From IMG/VR virus record IMGVR_UViG_3300023171_000317, positions 1 through 42,896 of that record: 42,896 nucleotides of DNA; one strand, written 5' to 3'. This stretch comes from a virus. Below are positions 22,918 to 32,500 of this stretch, one piece after another (within the stretch, counting starts at the first letter, position 1; the number at the start of each line of letters is the position of its first letter). Under the pieces are notes generated by a model. The model searched no databases. It had not been told where the DNA came from and worked only from the letters and a program-made list of their open reading frames with translations. The position numbers and the translations under genes were made by a program.

Positions 22918-22943
22918 GCCGAGCGGTCTTCGGACCGCTCGGC
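22918..22943 (+). terminator. Hairpin after the capsid gene
   Basis: Perfect 11-bp stem GCCGAGCGGTC / GACCGCTCGGC closed by a TTCG loop. The tail is poor in T (cttcacc), so it may act as an RNA stability or processing element more than a full terminator. Confidence 0.65.
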
Positions 22944-22962
22944 CTTCACCAGGAGCAGGACC

Positions 22963-23376
22963 ATGGCAAAACAGAAACCCCAAGCCCCGCCGGCCAGTGA
23001 AGCTGCGGTGGGTGAGGATCCAGCCGCAGTTGCGTCCGTCGCTGAAGTGCCCAGTGCGGGTGGCGTTGCTGTCGCCCCCACGTCCGGTGGCGACCCTATC
23101 GGAGGGCCTGACGATGTCGCCGCCCAGCCGGCTACCGAGAGCGTCGCCACCAGGGCGGCTGACGAACCCGGTCAGCAACAGCCCCGCGATGAACAGTCTC
23201 CACCGGCGCAGACGACCCTGCCGGGCGCGAAGGTGCGCGCCTTGGTGCTGAGCGACAACGCTTTCGGGCGTTGCGGCCAGGTCCGGGAGTTCGAAGCCGC
23301 ACATGCCGCCGCGATCGAGGCGGGCGGCTTCATCGACACCCATCCCAATGCCGTAGCTTCCGCTGAAGGGGATTGA
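22963..23376 (+). CDS. Hypothetical head-associated protein, largely disordered
   Basis: 137 residues. The first 90 are Ala/Pro/Gly-rich and probably unstructured. The end (VRALVLSDNAFGRCGQVREF, then DTHPNAVASAEGD) looks folded and recurs in this position of HK97-like head modules. AGGAGCAGG precedes the ATG. Function unknown. Confidence 0.75.
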   Translation: MAKQKPQAPPASEAAVGEDPAAVASVAEVPSAGGVAVAPTSGGDPIGGPDDVAAQPATESVATRAADEPGQQQPRDEQSPPAQTTLPGAKVRALVLSDNAFGRCGQVREFEAAHAAAIEAGGFIDTHPNAVASAEGD

Positions 23377-23379
23377 TCC

Positions 23380-23802
23380 ATGCTGCGTACGCGAACCCCA
23401 GCCACGGAAGAGCCGGTGAGCTTGGAGGAAGCGAAAGCGCACCTGGCTGTGATCCACGCCGCCGACGACACTCTCATCGGTGCCCTGATCGTGGCCGCCC
23501 GCGAGGTGGTTGAGCGCGCGACTGCCTACGCGCTAGTGGTGGCCAGCTACGAATGGAGCCCCGTGGGCGAGCGACGCGCGCCTCTTCCCATCGAGCCGGG
23601 CAGTGTCACAAGTGCTCCCGGTGAGTACCCCGTGCTGTTCGATACGGTGCCCGGGCCGGTGCCAGCGCCACTGCGGGCGGCGATTCTCCTGCTCGTCGGC
23701 GACCTCTACGCGAACCGTGAAGCGGGCATCACCGGCACCATCCACGTGGAGAACCCAACCGTGGACCGGTTGATGTTCCCCTACCGTCGGGTGTTCCCAT
23801 GA
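23380..23802 (+). CDS. Head-tail connector (gp6-like)
   Basis: 140 residues. VSLEEAKAHLAVIHAADDTL, the helical IGALIVAAREVVERAT and the C-terminal LRAAILLLVGDLYANREA and DRLMFPYR follow the HK97 gp6 adaptor family. It forms a ring below the portal. Starts 3 bases after the previous stop and overlaps the next gene by 4 bases. Confidence 0.88.
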   Translation: MLRTRTPATEEPVSLEEAKAHLAVIHAADDTLIGALIVAAREVVERATAYALVVASYEWSPVGERRAPLPIEPGSVTSAPGEYPVLFDTVPGPVPAPLRAAILLLVGDLYANREAGITGTIHVENPTVDRLMFPYRRVFP

Positions 23803-24131
23803 GGCGGGCGGGAAAGTACCGGCATCGCGTCACGCTGCAGGCCTTCACCTTGGTGCGTGACCAGCTCGGTGGAGACAGGAAGGCTTGGTCGGACTGGCAT
23901 AAGGACGTGCCAGCGGAAGTGGTGCCGCTCTCCGGACGGGAGTTCACGGCGGCAAGTGCCGAGCATGGCCAGGTGACGGCACGCATGGAGATCCCGTATC
24001 TGCCGGGTGTCCTCAACACCATGCGGGTGATGTTCGACGGCCAGGTGTACGCAGTTCGCGCGGTGCTGCCGGATCCGACTGCACGCAGCCACATCAACCT
24101 CATGGTGGATGCCGGGGTGTCGGATGGCTGA
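23799..24131 (+). CDS. Head closure protein (SPP1 gp16/HK97 gp7-like)
   Basis: 110 residues. Opens with the typical RRAGKYRHRVTLQAF and has the beta-rich stopper fold (VPLSGREFTAASAEH, INLMVDAGV). It caps the filled head. Overlaps both neighbours. Confidence 0.87.
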   Translation: MRRAGKYRHRVTLQAFTLVRDQLGGDRKAWSDWHKDVPAEVVPLSGREFTAASAEHGQVTARMEIPYLPGVLNTMRVMFDGQVYAVRAVLPDPTARSHINLMVDAGVSDG

Positions 24132-24630
24132 GGAACTAAAGCTTCATGGCCTGAAGGGCTTGTTGACTACCCTGCGCGGCTTGCCGGACGAGGTCCGCGG
24201 CAAGCCACTGCGCACCGGCATGCGCAAGGGCGGCAACATCATCCGTGATGAGGCGCGCAACCGCGTCGTGAAGCACTCCGGCTTCCTTGCCAGCGAGATC
24301 GTGGTCCGCAGGGCCAACGCGAGAAACCGGCGCCGAGCAGGCGTAGGCAAGGACGGGGAATACTTCACCGTCGGTGTCCGGGTCGGCCGAAAGGCCAAGT
24401 ACTCGAACACGAAGCGCAACCAGCGCCTGCGCCGCGTCGGCAAGGTCTATGAGACTACGGGGTGGGCACACTACTGGCGGCACGTCGAATTCGGGACCAA
24501 GAAAATGGCGGCAAAGCCGTTCCTGACGCCTTCGGCTGAGGCTCGCGGGCCGCAAGCTGCCCAGGCGATCATCAATGAAACGTGGATCGCGATCACTCGC
24601 GCGCTGAAACGACAAGGCTGGGTGCTGTGA
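24124..24630 (+). CDS. HK97 gp10-type tail completion protein
   Basis: 168 residues. Matches the HK97-gp10 family by GLKGLLTTLRGLPDEVRGK, the basic middle and YWRHVEFGTKKMAAKPFLTP. Probably a tail terminator or joining factor. ATG at 24124 overlaps the previous stop (ATGGCTGA). Confidence 0.88.
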   Translation: MAEELKLHGLKGLLTTLRGLPDEVRGKPLRTGMRKGGNIIRDEARNRVVKHSGFLASEIVVRRANARNRRRAGVGKDGEYFTVGVRVGRKAKYSNTKRNQRLRRVGKVYETTGWAHYWRHVEFGTKKMAAKPFLTPSAEARGPQAAQAIINETWIAITRALKRQGWVL

Positions 24631-24989
24631 TGGTTCCTTTGATCCAATCGATATTGCAGGCCAGCGGCCCTGTGCGCGCGCTGTTGGGCGACCCGATTCG
24701 CGTGTGGCCCGGGGTGGCGCCCGAGGGTGCGGCGCTGCCCTACGCGACGTGGGGCGTCGTGGGTGGGTTACCAATGGCGCAGCTTTCCGATCCGCCGCCG
24801 GCGGATGGTTGGCGCGTGCGCCTGACGGTGTGGGGCGACGGCGCGAGCCAAGCGAACGCCGCTGCCGTGTCCATCCGCGACGAGGTGGAGCGACACGGCA
24901 GTATCGAGTCCTACAACCCCACGCCCGATGACGACGACACCGGCGCCTTCGGCATTTCCTTCGACGTGCGGCTGCTGGCCATCCGGTAG
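24630..24989 (+). CDS. DUF3168 tail completion protein
   Basis: 119 residues (MVPLIQSILQASGPVRALLG...). The DUF3168 pattern is seen in RVWPGVAPEGAALPYATW and VRLTVWGDGASQANAAAVSI. The start is GTGATG, overlapping the preceding stop; either codon could be used. Probably the tail terminator subunit. A strong terminator follows. Confidence 0.87.
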   Translation: MVPLIQSILQASGPVRALLGDPIRVWPGVAPEGAALPYATWGVVGGLPMAQLSDPPPADGWRVRLTVWGDGASQANAAAVSIRDEVERHGSIESYNPTPDDDDTGAFGISFDVRLLAIR

Positions 24990-25014
24990 CCGGCCAACTT
25001 CGCAATCCCAACCG

Positions 25015-25035
25015 CCGGCGCAAGCCGGTTTTTTT
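25015..25035 (+). terminator. Terminator before the major tail protein gene
   Basis: CCGGC-GCAA-GCCGG hairpin with seven T, 38 bases before the tail tube gene start. Same GCAA-loop design as the one before the capsid gene. Confidence 0.83.
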
Positions 25036-25073
25036 GTGCCCGGCGACCGGGCTTCTACAAGAGGTAAACCGCA

Positions 25074-25544
25074 ATGGGCGTTTTGAAGTCCAAGCACACC
25101 CAGCTGTTCATCGCTACCGCGCTCGCCGAGGTCACCAAGGTGACCCGTCTGCGTTCGGTTGGCTTCCCCGATGGCCAGGCATCGGAAATCGACGTTTCCG
25201 ATTTCGACGATGACTGGGATCAGTTCGTTGCCGGCCGCAAGGCCACCGGCAGCACCACCATCGAGATCAACTACGACGCCGTGGACCACGAGAAGATCGA
25301 GGCCCTGCACACGAGCGGCGCTGTCGTGGACTTCCTGGTCACCGCACCGAAGTCTGAGACCGAGGGCGTCGAGAAGCCCGTCGCAGTCAATGGCGTCATC
25401 ACGCCGCCCGACGATGTGGTTTCCAAGCAGTTCAAAGGCTTCGTGCAGAACTTCGCCGTCCAGGTGGCGGACAACGATATCTGGAAGGCCACCATCACCA
25501 TTCGCGGTTCCGGCGCGGTCACTACCCACCGTCCGGCGCCCTGA
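25074..25544 (+). CDS. Major tail tube protein
   Basis: 156 residues. The pattern VTRLRSVGFPDGQASEIDVS then FDDDWDQFVAGRKATGSTTI and EINYD matches the TP901-1-type tube proteins of siphoviruses. It polymerises around the tape measure to form the tail tube. AGAGG precedes the ATG. Terminator hairpins on both sides. Confidence 0.92.
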   Translation: MGVLKSKHTQLFIATALAEVTKVTRLRSVGFPDGQASEIDVSDFDDDWDQFVAGRKATGSTTIEINYDAVDHEKIEALHTSGAVVDFLVTAPKSETEGVEKPVAVNGVITPPDDVVSKQFKGFVQNFAVQVADNDIWKATITIRGSGAVTTHRPAP

Positions 25545-25569
25545 CCGGCGCAACGGCGCTCTCTCTTTC

Positions 25570-25595
25570 GGCCCGCTTCGGCGGGCCTTCTCTTT
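25570..25595 (+). terminator. Terminator after the tail tube gene
   Basis: GGCCCGC-TTCG-GCGGGCC hairpin followed by a pyrimidine-rich tail (TTCTCTTT). Confidence 0.78.
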
Positions 25596-25670
25596 GGCCG
25601 GGCGCGCGGGAACCCCGCGTCTTAGCCGTGCGCGGCCTGCGCGCCCAGCCACCATTTCAGGAAACGGCCC

Positions 25671-26048
25671 ATGAGCAAGACCAACGACACCGCGGCGACC
25701 GATACGCTTGCCACCTCCCAGACCGTGCTGCAGGCCTTCACCAGCCTGGGCATGTTCGCGTCCAAGGACGTGCATGCAGACACCATCACCCTGCCCAGCG
25801 GCGACAAGGCGCAGTTCCACGTGCGCGAGCTGCCGGACGCGGAGTTCCGCAAGCTGTTCCAGGACGGCGATCGTGCCAAGCTGATCGCGGCGACCATCTG
25901 CGATGAGGATGGCAAGCCGGTGATGACGGCCGCCCAGGCCTCGCAGCTCAAGCCGCTGGTGGCCGCCGAGCTGCAGCAGGTGGCCATGAAGCACTCGGGA
26001 TTCGGCGACAAGGCCGCTGACGCCCAGGCCGAGGCGGGAAACGGCTAA
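25671..26048 (+). CDS. Tail assembly chaperone (G-like)
   Basis: 125 residues. A tail assembly chaperone by position (between tube and tape measure genes), by the alpha/beta make-up (FHVRELPDAEFRKLFQDG, KLIAATICDEDGKPVM), and because it ends just after a slippery heptamer that joins it to the next frame. AGGAAA precedes the ATG. Confidence 0.88.
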   Translation: MSKTNDTAATDTLATSQTVLQAFTSLGMFASKDVHADTITLPSGDKAQFHVRELPDAEFRKLFQDGDRAKLIAATICDEDGKPVMTAAQASQLKPLVAAELQQVAMKHSGFGDKAADAQAEAGNG

Positions 26049-26341
26049 GGCAGCGGGGCGAGGACTGGTTCTGGCACGTGCTGGCCGGTCATCTTCATCG
26101 CACGGTGGCCGAGCTGCGCGGGACCATGTCGCGCAAGGAGTTCCTGCGGTGGTGGGAGTTCCACAAGCGGAACCCCATCGATCCGGTGGGGCTGCACATC
26201 AAGCCGGCCGCATTCGCTGCCTTCACCTTCGCCGCGCACAGCCAGGCAGGCACGAAGCGCGGCATGCAGGACTTCATCGATGTGCTGGTGCCCCGGTCGG
26301 ACGACGACGAGGCCCAGGACTGGTTCGATTCACTGGGATGA
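25671..26341 (+). CDS. Tail assembly chaperone frameshift product (G-T-like)
   Basis: A -1 slip at 26036-26042 gives about 223 residues: the first 124 codons of the G-like gene, then the T-like extension (WFWHVLAGHLHRTVAEL, MSRKEFLRWWEFHKR, then AAFAAFTFAAHSQAG). The T part has no independent start with a good ribosome-binding site (only a GTG at 26078). As in lambda, the ratio of short to fused protein would guide tube assembly on the tape measure. Confidence 0.88.
26036..26042 (+). promoter_or_regulatory. Programmed -1 frameshift site GGGAAAC
   Basis: Heptamer G|GGA|AAC in the correct phase of the G-like frame (X XXY YYZ). The zero-frame stop TAA follows at 26046. After slipping, the -1 frame is open to the TGA at 26339-26341. 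Confidence 0.9.
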
Positions 26342-26344
26342 CCA

Positions 26345-28312
26345 ATGGCTGACAACTTCGGACGCTTCGCGGCGGTTCCCATTGGCCCGCTGCTGGCCGC
26401 GCGAGACGGCGGCCTGACGCTCGCCACCACGGCCGAGGCCAACCTCAACCGTATGGCGCGATCGGACGTGGCGCAGAGCGCTGGCACGGTGGGCGTAGAG
26501 TTCGCCGTCTGGGGCGATGACGACGTGTCGGCTGTGATCGGCCTCGCTACTGCAGCGGCGCCGCTCAACAGCTACCCGGGTGCTGCCGCCGGCGGCGTGG
26601 GCTGGGAGCTGGGCACCGGCCGGGTGCTGCTGGATGGCGCGATCGTCGCAAGCGGGCTGCCGACCGTCAAACACGGCGCTATCGTTGGGCTGCGGGTCGT
26701 GTTCGGCACTCCTTCACGCCTGCAGCTCTACTTGGGTGCCACCCAGGTGCATCAGCGGGACATCAACCTGACCGGTCCTTTGCACTTTGCCGCCGCGCTC
26801 GCGTCGAGCAAGGCCGGGGGCCTGTGCATGGCAGTCAACGCTGGGCAATGGAACGCGCGAGGGCCGGCCGCGCTTGCCGGCTGGAAGGTCGCTACGGCCT
26901 CCCGCCCTGTCACTCGCCTGGCGGACGCGGACTGGCTGACCGCGCCGGGCGACCTCCCGGCCAATGCCCGTTACGAGGGGCTGATCGCCGAAGGCGTGAA
27001 CCTGATCAGCGAGATCAACTTCTGGCCATGGGGCGGCGACCCCGTCACCCAGACCAGCGCCGCCGAGTGCGTGTTGCTCGACGCCGACGGGCTGCTCGAC
27101 AACCTGGCGCTGTCGGGGGCCTCAGGGATGCCAGTCCAGATCCGGGCGGGCAGCTCCGCCGGCATGCTCGCCGACACCTCGGCCGTGTTCCGCTTCACCG
27201 TGGACCGCATCGAGATCAACGACGACGGCAGCAAGACGGTTCACTTCCGCGATGCCCACGACGATCTGGACGAGACGATCAACCGCGGCGTGTTCATGCC
27301 AAACATCGCCGCCCTGGCATGGAAGCCGCAGCCGGTCGTGATCGGGGCGGTGGCCAGCGTGCCGGCGATGGGCGCCAATTCTGATGCGACCGCGATGTTT
27401 GTGGCCGACGGCTTGGTCTATGCCGATGCGGTGATGGACCGCGGCGATCTGATGGAGCCGGGCACGTTCGATCTGTCGCCCGACGGGCAGCAGCTGCTCA
27501 TGAAGTCACCGCCGGTCACGCCGGTGGTGGCGGACCTGTCCAGCGTTGGACCCGGCCAGCGACCTGCCACCCTGCAGCAGGCGATCGCCGACATCATGGG
27601 CCGCTTGGGTAAGACCTCATGGTCCGGTGGCGACTGCGCCGCGGTTGATGCCGCAACGGGCTATGCGGGCGTGGGTTACTACGCCGGCAATGCGATCACC
27701 GGGCGGGATGCCATGAACGCCATCCTCCCCAGCTATGGGGCGGCCTGCTACCAGGACGCAACCGGGGTGCTGCGCTTCACCCGCGTGGTGGCGCCCGAAA
27801 CGTTCGGCGGTGCTCCGGCTTTCGAGCTCACGGCCAACGACCTGGCCGAGGATCTGCTGGCAGTGCCAGACGACGCGCCGAACCTGACACGCCGCATGGC
27901 CTACCGCCCGAACGCCCAAGCGTTGGCCGCCTCGGATCTGGTCACCGATGTGGTGGACGTGCCGCAGGCGCGCCGCGACGAGCTGACCGGCCTGTTCCGC
28001 GCGCAGGTTTACGGGGGCGGGGTGCTGCACCAGCACTATCGACGCGCGGACGCGGCAGACCCGGTGATCTCGCTCTTCTGGCACGCAGCTGACGCGCAGT
28101 CGGAGATCGATCGGGTGATGGGCATGTACCGGGAGCAGCGGTTCTTCTACCAGGTGACGGTGCGCGGCGATCAAAGCCTTGCCCCACAGCCCGGGCAGAT
28201 CGGCCGGCTGACATACCCACGCTATGGCTTGGACGAGGGCAAGGCCGTGCTGGTGCGGCGCGTTGAGCGCAACCCGGCCACGGGTGACGTGGTCCTGACG
28301 ATGTGGGGTTGA
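26345..28312 (+). CDS. Tail protein with N-terminal SPRY-like domain
   Basis: 655 residues. Residues about 25-168 resemble a SPRY/B30.2 beta-sandwich (VGVEFAVWGDD, GVGWELGTGRVLLDG, GAIVGLRVVF, LQLYLGATQVH). The rest (about 200-655) looks like a tail hub or baseplate part with repeated beta strands and ends NPATGDVVLTMWG. The position between tail chaperone and tape measure is unusual for a hub. It could contribute to host surface contact. Starts 3 bases after the T-like stop. Confidence 0.7.
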   Translation: MADNFGRFAAVPIGPLLAARDGGLTLATTAEANLNRMARSDVAQSAGTVGVEFAVWGDDDVSAVIGLATAAAPLNSYPGAAAGGVGWELGTGRVLLDGAIVASGLPTVKHGAIVGLRVVFGTPSRLQLYLGATQVHQRDINLTGPLHFAAALASSKAGGLCMAVNAGQWNARGPAALAGWKVATASRPVTRLADADWLTAPGDLPANARYEGLIAEGVNLISEINFWPWGGDPVTQTSAAECVLLDADGLLDNLALSGASGMPVQIRAGSSAGMLADTSAVFRFTVDRIEINDDGSKTVHFRDAHDDLDETINRGVFMPNIAALAWKPQPVVIGAVASVPAMGANSDATAMFVADGLVYADAVMDRGDLMEPGTFDLSPDGQQLLMKSPPVTPVVADLSSVGPGQRPATLQQAIADIMGRLGKTSWSGGDCAAVDAATGYAGVGYYAGNAITGRDAMNAILPSYGAACYQDATGVLRFTRVVAPETFGGAPAFELTANDLAEDLLAVPDDAPNLTRRMAYRPNAQALAASDLVTDVVDVPQARRDELTGLFRAQVYGGGVLHQHYRRADAADPVISLFWHAADAQSEIDRVMGMYREQRFFYQVTVRGDQSLAPQPGQIGRLTYPRYGLDEGKAVLVRRVERNPATGDVVLTMWG

Positions 28313-28316
28313 TCGG

Positions 28317-29078
28317 ATGCTGATCGGATATGGAATGCCAGCCCCTCAATCGGTGGCGCTGGTGGGTGGGACCTGGCTGACGGCAGATGGCGGCGCCGCG
28401 CTGTTCGACGGCAAGCCCGCGCGCCAGGCGCGCATCGCCCGCACCGGCGCACTGTCTATCAACATCACCCTCGCCGAGGCTGTGGTGCCGGGCATCGTGG
28501 CCGTGCTCGGCCTCAACGTGCCGGCCGGCGTCACCATCCGCGCAGCTGGCGCCACCGGCCAGACCGTACGCCTGCCGACCGGGACCGTATGTGCATGGCT
28601 GTTCCCAACCGGTAGCGCGGCGGTGAGCAGCGTGGCAGTTGAGATCGACACCACTATGGCCAACGTTGAGGTCGGGGAGATCGCGATCTTCCGTACGGTG
28701 GACGTCGGGATCACGGATGGATGGGCCGTGGCGCCGGTTGACGCCAGCACCCACACGCGCACCAAGGGCGGGCAGGTGAACACGGTGGCAGGTGCCGTGT
28801 ACCGCCGCCTGACCGCCACGCTGTCCGGCCGCGCGACTGAGGTGGTCCGCAAGGGCGGCCTGAGCGGTACAGACTGGGAGACGGTCGCGATGGCGATGGC
28901 TGGGCGCCAACGCTCATGCGTGGTGCCGCAATACCGCGACATTCAGACCAAGGCGTTCGATCCGGTTCTGGCTGCGCGCGCTGCCATGTATGGCCACGCC
29001 ACCCAGCTGCCCTCTGCCGAGAACATCAGCCGACAGTACTTCAGCGGATACATGGAGTTTGAAGAAATTCCCCCCTAA
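28317..29078 (+). CDS. Hypothetical tail protein
   Basis: 253 residues, beta-rich: a sandwich-like first 130 residues (ARIARTGALSINITLAEAVV, VTIRAAGATGQTVRLPTG) and a second domain (ATLSGRATEVVRKGGLSG, then DWETVAMAMAGRQRSCVVPQ). Co-transcribed with the preceding tail gene (4-base gap). Probably a minor tail or tip component; no firm family. Confidence 0.65.
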   Translation: MLIGYGMPAPQSVALVGGTWLTADGGAALFDGKPARQARIARTGALSINITLAEAVVPGIVAVLGLNVPAGVTIRAAGATGQTVRLPTGTVCAWLFPTGSAAVSSVAVEIDTTMANVEVGEIAIFRTVDVGITDGWAVAPVDASTHTRTKGGQVNTVAGAVYRRLTATLSGRATEVVRKGGLSGTDWETVAMAMAGRQRSCVVPQYRDIQTKAFDPVLAARAAMYGHATQLPSAENISRQYFSGYMEFEEIPP

Positions 29079-29133
29079 TTTGGCCGCGTTCGACGGTGAT
29101 GCCAAACTCCCATTTCAACAAAGGAGGTTGCAA

Positions 29134-29499
29134 ATGAGGAAGTTGGTAGTGCTGGCTCTGCTCTCAGCGCTGGTCGCTTGCGGGGGATCGGAGCCAAAGG
29201 TTTGGCGTGTAGTGGCGAAGCAGGGGGACTTTCACTTCGTGGAGATCGATGAGCGCTTTGCTGGGAATGCTGACGTCATCGGTCGTGCGGTAGCGGATGT
29301 GTGTAAGGAGAAGCGCTTCTGCTTTGTGGGTGTTTGGTCGTCCAAAGATCGGACTCCGTCTGCACTGCCAATGAGTGACGATGCGGTGGCTACTCAGCTG
29401 GCGTCGTATCGGCAGAACATTTCGACCGGACTGCAGAAGCTGATGCTGAAGTGCGGGAGATTTGCCGGTCAGGACGAGAGCACGTGTTTCTCGGACTGA
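29134..29499 (+). CDS. Small lipoprotein, possible moron
   Basis: 121 residues with a perfect AAGGAGG 7 bases before the ATG. Signal peptide with lipobox LVAC (Cys16) then a small domain with four Cys. A secreted lipoprotein is out of place in a tail operon. GC content is lower than that of the neighbours and a strong terminator follows, so it is probably a moron (receptor masking or superinfection exclusion are possibilities). Unrecognised family. Confidence 0.8.
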   Translation: MRKLVVLALLSALVACGGSEPKVWRVVAKQGDFHFVEIDERFAGNADVIGRAVADVCKEKRFCFVGVWSSKDRTPSALPMSDDAVATQLASYRQNISTGLQKLMLKCGRFAGQDESTCFSD

Positions 29500-29556
29500 C
29501 GCTACATCCCAAAATCTGATAGCTGCCCGGGCCTGTGTCTGGGGGATTATTCAAAC

Positions 29557-29584
29557 AAGGCCCGCCATGTGCGGGCCTTTTTTT
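29557..29584 (+). terminator. Terminator before the tape measure gene
   Basis: Stem AAGGCCCGC / GCGGGCCTT with loop CATGT and seven T (29578-29584). It lies 58 bases after the lipoprotein stop and 11 before the tape measure ATG. Confidence 0.88.
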
Positions 29585-29595
29585 ATGGACGGACC

Positions 29596-32500
29596 ATGGC
29601 CCTCTACACCCTTACCGTTGACCTGCTCGCCGAAACCGGCAGTTTCGAACGTGACTTGGGAAAAGCTGCGCGCGCGTCGGATCGCTCTGCACGAGCCATG
29701 CGGCAGATGCAGCGAGAGATGTCTGATAGCTTCGCTCAGGCTGCACGCGACGCCAAGGTGTCCGTCACCAGCATCGAAGTAAGCATGGCCACGCTGGCAA
29801 AGGGATTCGGTGCGATCGGTGGCGGCGCGCTTCTGGGTAAGTTCATCACCGAAACCGTGAACGCCCAGAACGAGCTGGCGCAGTTGAATGCGGCCCTGAA
29901 GTCAACGGGGCAGGCTGCTGGATTCAACAGCAAACAGCTGATCGACATGGCTGACAAGATGGCCAAGGCGACGGTCCATTCGTCGGGCGAGATTGTCAAT
30001 GCGCAGACTCGGTTGCTCTCCTACACCGGCATCGTGGGGGAGAACTTCCCGCGCGCGCTGCAGTTGGCGATTGATCAGTCCGTACGATTGGGTGAAAACA
30101 TCACTCAATCTGCCGAGACTATTGGCAAGGCACTGGAGTACCCCGCAGAGGGTGTTTCGGCGCTGACGAAGCAAGGCTTCAAGTTCACTGCCCAGCAGAA
30201 GGACATGCTGGCGTCGCTGGAGGCCGCCGGTCGCCTCGGTGAGGCTCAGGCCATCGTGATGGGGGTAATGGAAGAGTCCTACGCGGGCGCCGGCAAGGCC
30301 GCGCGTGAGACGCTGGGCGGCGCCCTCAACGGCTTGAAAGAGTCATTCAATGATCTGCTCGGCAGCCAGGCGCAGAGCGGAGGCATCGCCGCGGCCACGG
30401 CAGCGGTCAACTCGTTTGCACAGAACCTAAACGTCGTGGCAGCGGCCGCGGTGCCGCTCGGCGTCGGTTTGGGCGTGTTCTACGCCGGTGGGAAGCTGAC
30501 GAAGGGAATAGCAGCCCTTAACGCGCTCTGGGCGACCAATGCAGTCGTGGCCAATCGGGCTTCGGTCGGAATGATGGGAATGGTTCCGGCGACAGTGCGC
30601 CTCACAGCAGCGCAAACCGCCGCGCGCGTTGCCGCACAAGGCTTGGCATCTGCCTACGCGGCTCTGGGAGGCCCGGTGGGGATCGCCGCCGCCCTTGCCA
30701 CGGCAGCAGCGGGATGGTGGGTGATTCGCGACAGCACCAAGGATGCGGACAGCGCGCTTCTCGATTTCAACGGCACGCTCGACGACACGATTGCAAAGTA
30801 CCGTGAACTGAACAAGCAGGAGCAGGCGGGTGAGCTGTTGAAGCTCGATGCCCGTATCAGCGAGTCGTATGAGGAGGTTGCGGCTTCAATTGGTCGGATG
30901 ACCTCGGCTGCAGCTACCTTTGCTGACGTTTCGAAGGCTGACGCATTCATCAAAGAGACGGACCAGCTGAAGGTCTCTCTGCGTGCTGGAAAGATCACTG
31001 CGGACGAGTTCTCCGAAGGACTTGAGGCCGCTTGGAAGGTGATGGCGGATGGCTCGCCAGCGGCCGCTGCGATTTCCAAGGCGCTTACTCAGCAGACCGC
31101 AGCTGCTGCAACCAGTAGCCGGGAGCTTGAGAGACAGCGCGGGTTGATGGAGTCTCTCACTGGCGTCAGCGGTGAAGCCGAGAAGCAGACGGACGCAACC
31201 ACCGCTGCGTTGAATCGCCAGGCTGTAGCATCCAAGGCCGCTTCCGACGGGATCGACCAGCACCTGAAGTCCCTACAGTCCAGCATCGACGGCCAACTCG
31301 TGAACCTCGTGCGCCTGAAGCAGGGCGCCGAGGCAGCCTTCATGGTTGACGTCGGGCAGAAGATCAACGCAGCCGGCGGCGCCGACAAGCTCAGCGCGGA
31401 GCAACGCGCTGAGTACAACAAGCAGATCGCGCTGGGGCTGAGCCTGATTCGTCAGACCGAGGTGGCCCAGAAAGCCGTGCAGTCTGCGAAGGCGGGTGAC
31501 AAGGCGGTGATCAAGGAGCAGAAGGCCGCGACGGACGCGCTTGAGCGCTACCGCCAGCAGGCGGAGCTGGCCGCAGCGGCGATGAATGGCCCTCTCGACG
31601 AGGCGATGGCCAAGCACCTGCAGAACATGGCCGAGTACAACGCCGCGCTGGCCAAGGGCAACATCGCCCAGGCTGATGCCAACGTGCTGATGGCCCAGAG
31701 CGCAATGGAATACGCCAAAGTGGCGGCGGAGGTGGATCGGGCCATTGCGAGTCCGGAGGCCTTGCTTGCGACCATGGACGGCGAGCTGGCGATGCTGGGC
31801 AAGATCGGCCGCGCACGCGAGCTGTATCGCCGGCAGCTGCTCAACGAGCGCGACATGCGCCAAGAGCTGCAGAAGGCGGTGGAGGCAGCCGGTGGCAAGG
31901 AAGCGCTGGCGCTGTCCAAGGGCGCGGCGAGCTACGAAGAGTACGAGCGTTCGATGCTAGCTGCGGCTGACGCGTCCGCGGCGCTGTCGCTGCGCGTGGA
32001 AGAGGCGGCGGCCAACGTCGAAGCATGGGCCAATGTGGTGATCTACGGTGTCGGCGATGCAGCCGATGCGATGGCGGACTTCGTTGCCGGCGGACTGCGC
32101 GACTTCAACGGCCTGTGGGATGACCTGAAGGACGTTGCAAAGCAGGGACTGCGCGACCTCGCGCGCCAGCTGCTGCAGCAGAAGCTCGTCATTCCGATCC
32201 AGACCCGCATCATGGAAGGCTTCAGCAACTGGGGCAGCCAGGGCGGCGGCTTCAGCATGCAGAGCATCATGGGCATGTTCGGCGGCAACGGATCCGCCGC
32301 CGGTGGCCAGAACGTTGGGACGATCGCCGGGCTGTTGTCCAAGGGGCAGGGCCTTTTCAGCGCCGGATCCGCCGCGTCGAGTGGCGCCAGCGCGGGCAGC
32401 CTCATGGGATTCGGCAACAACGTAGCAGCGCTCACTGGTGGCGGCGCCGCGGGTGGCTCCGCAGCAGCTGGCGCCGGTGCTGCCGGCTCCTCCGCGGCGG

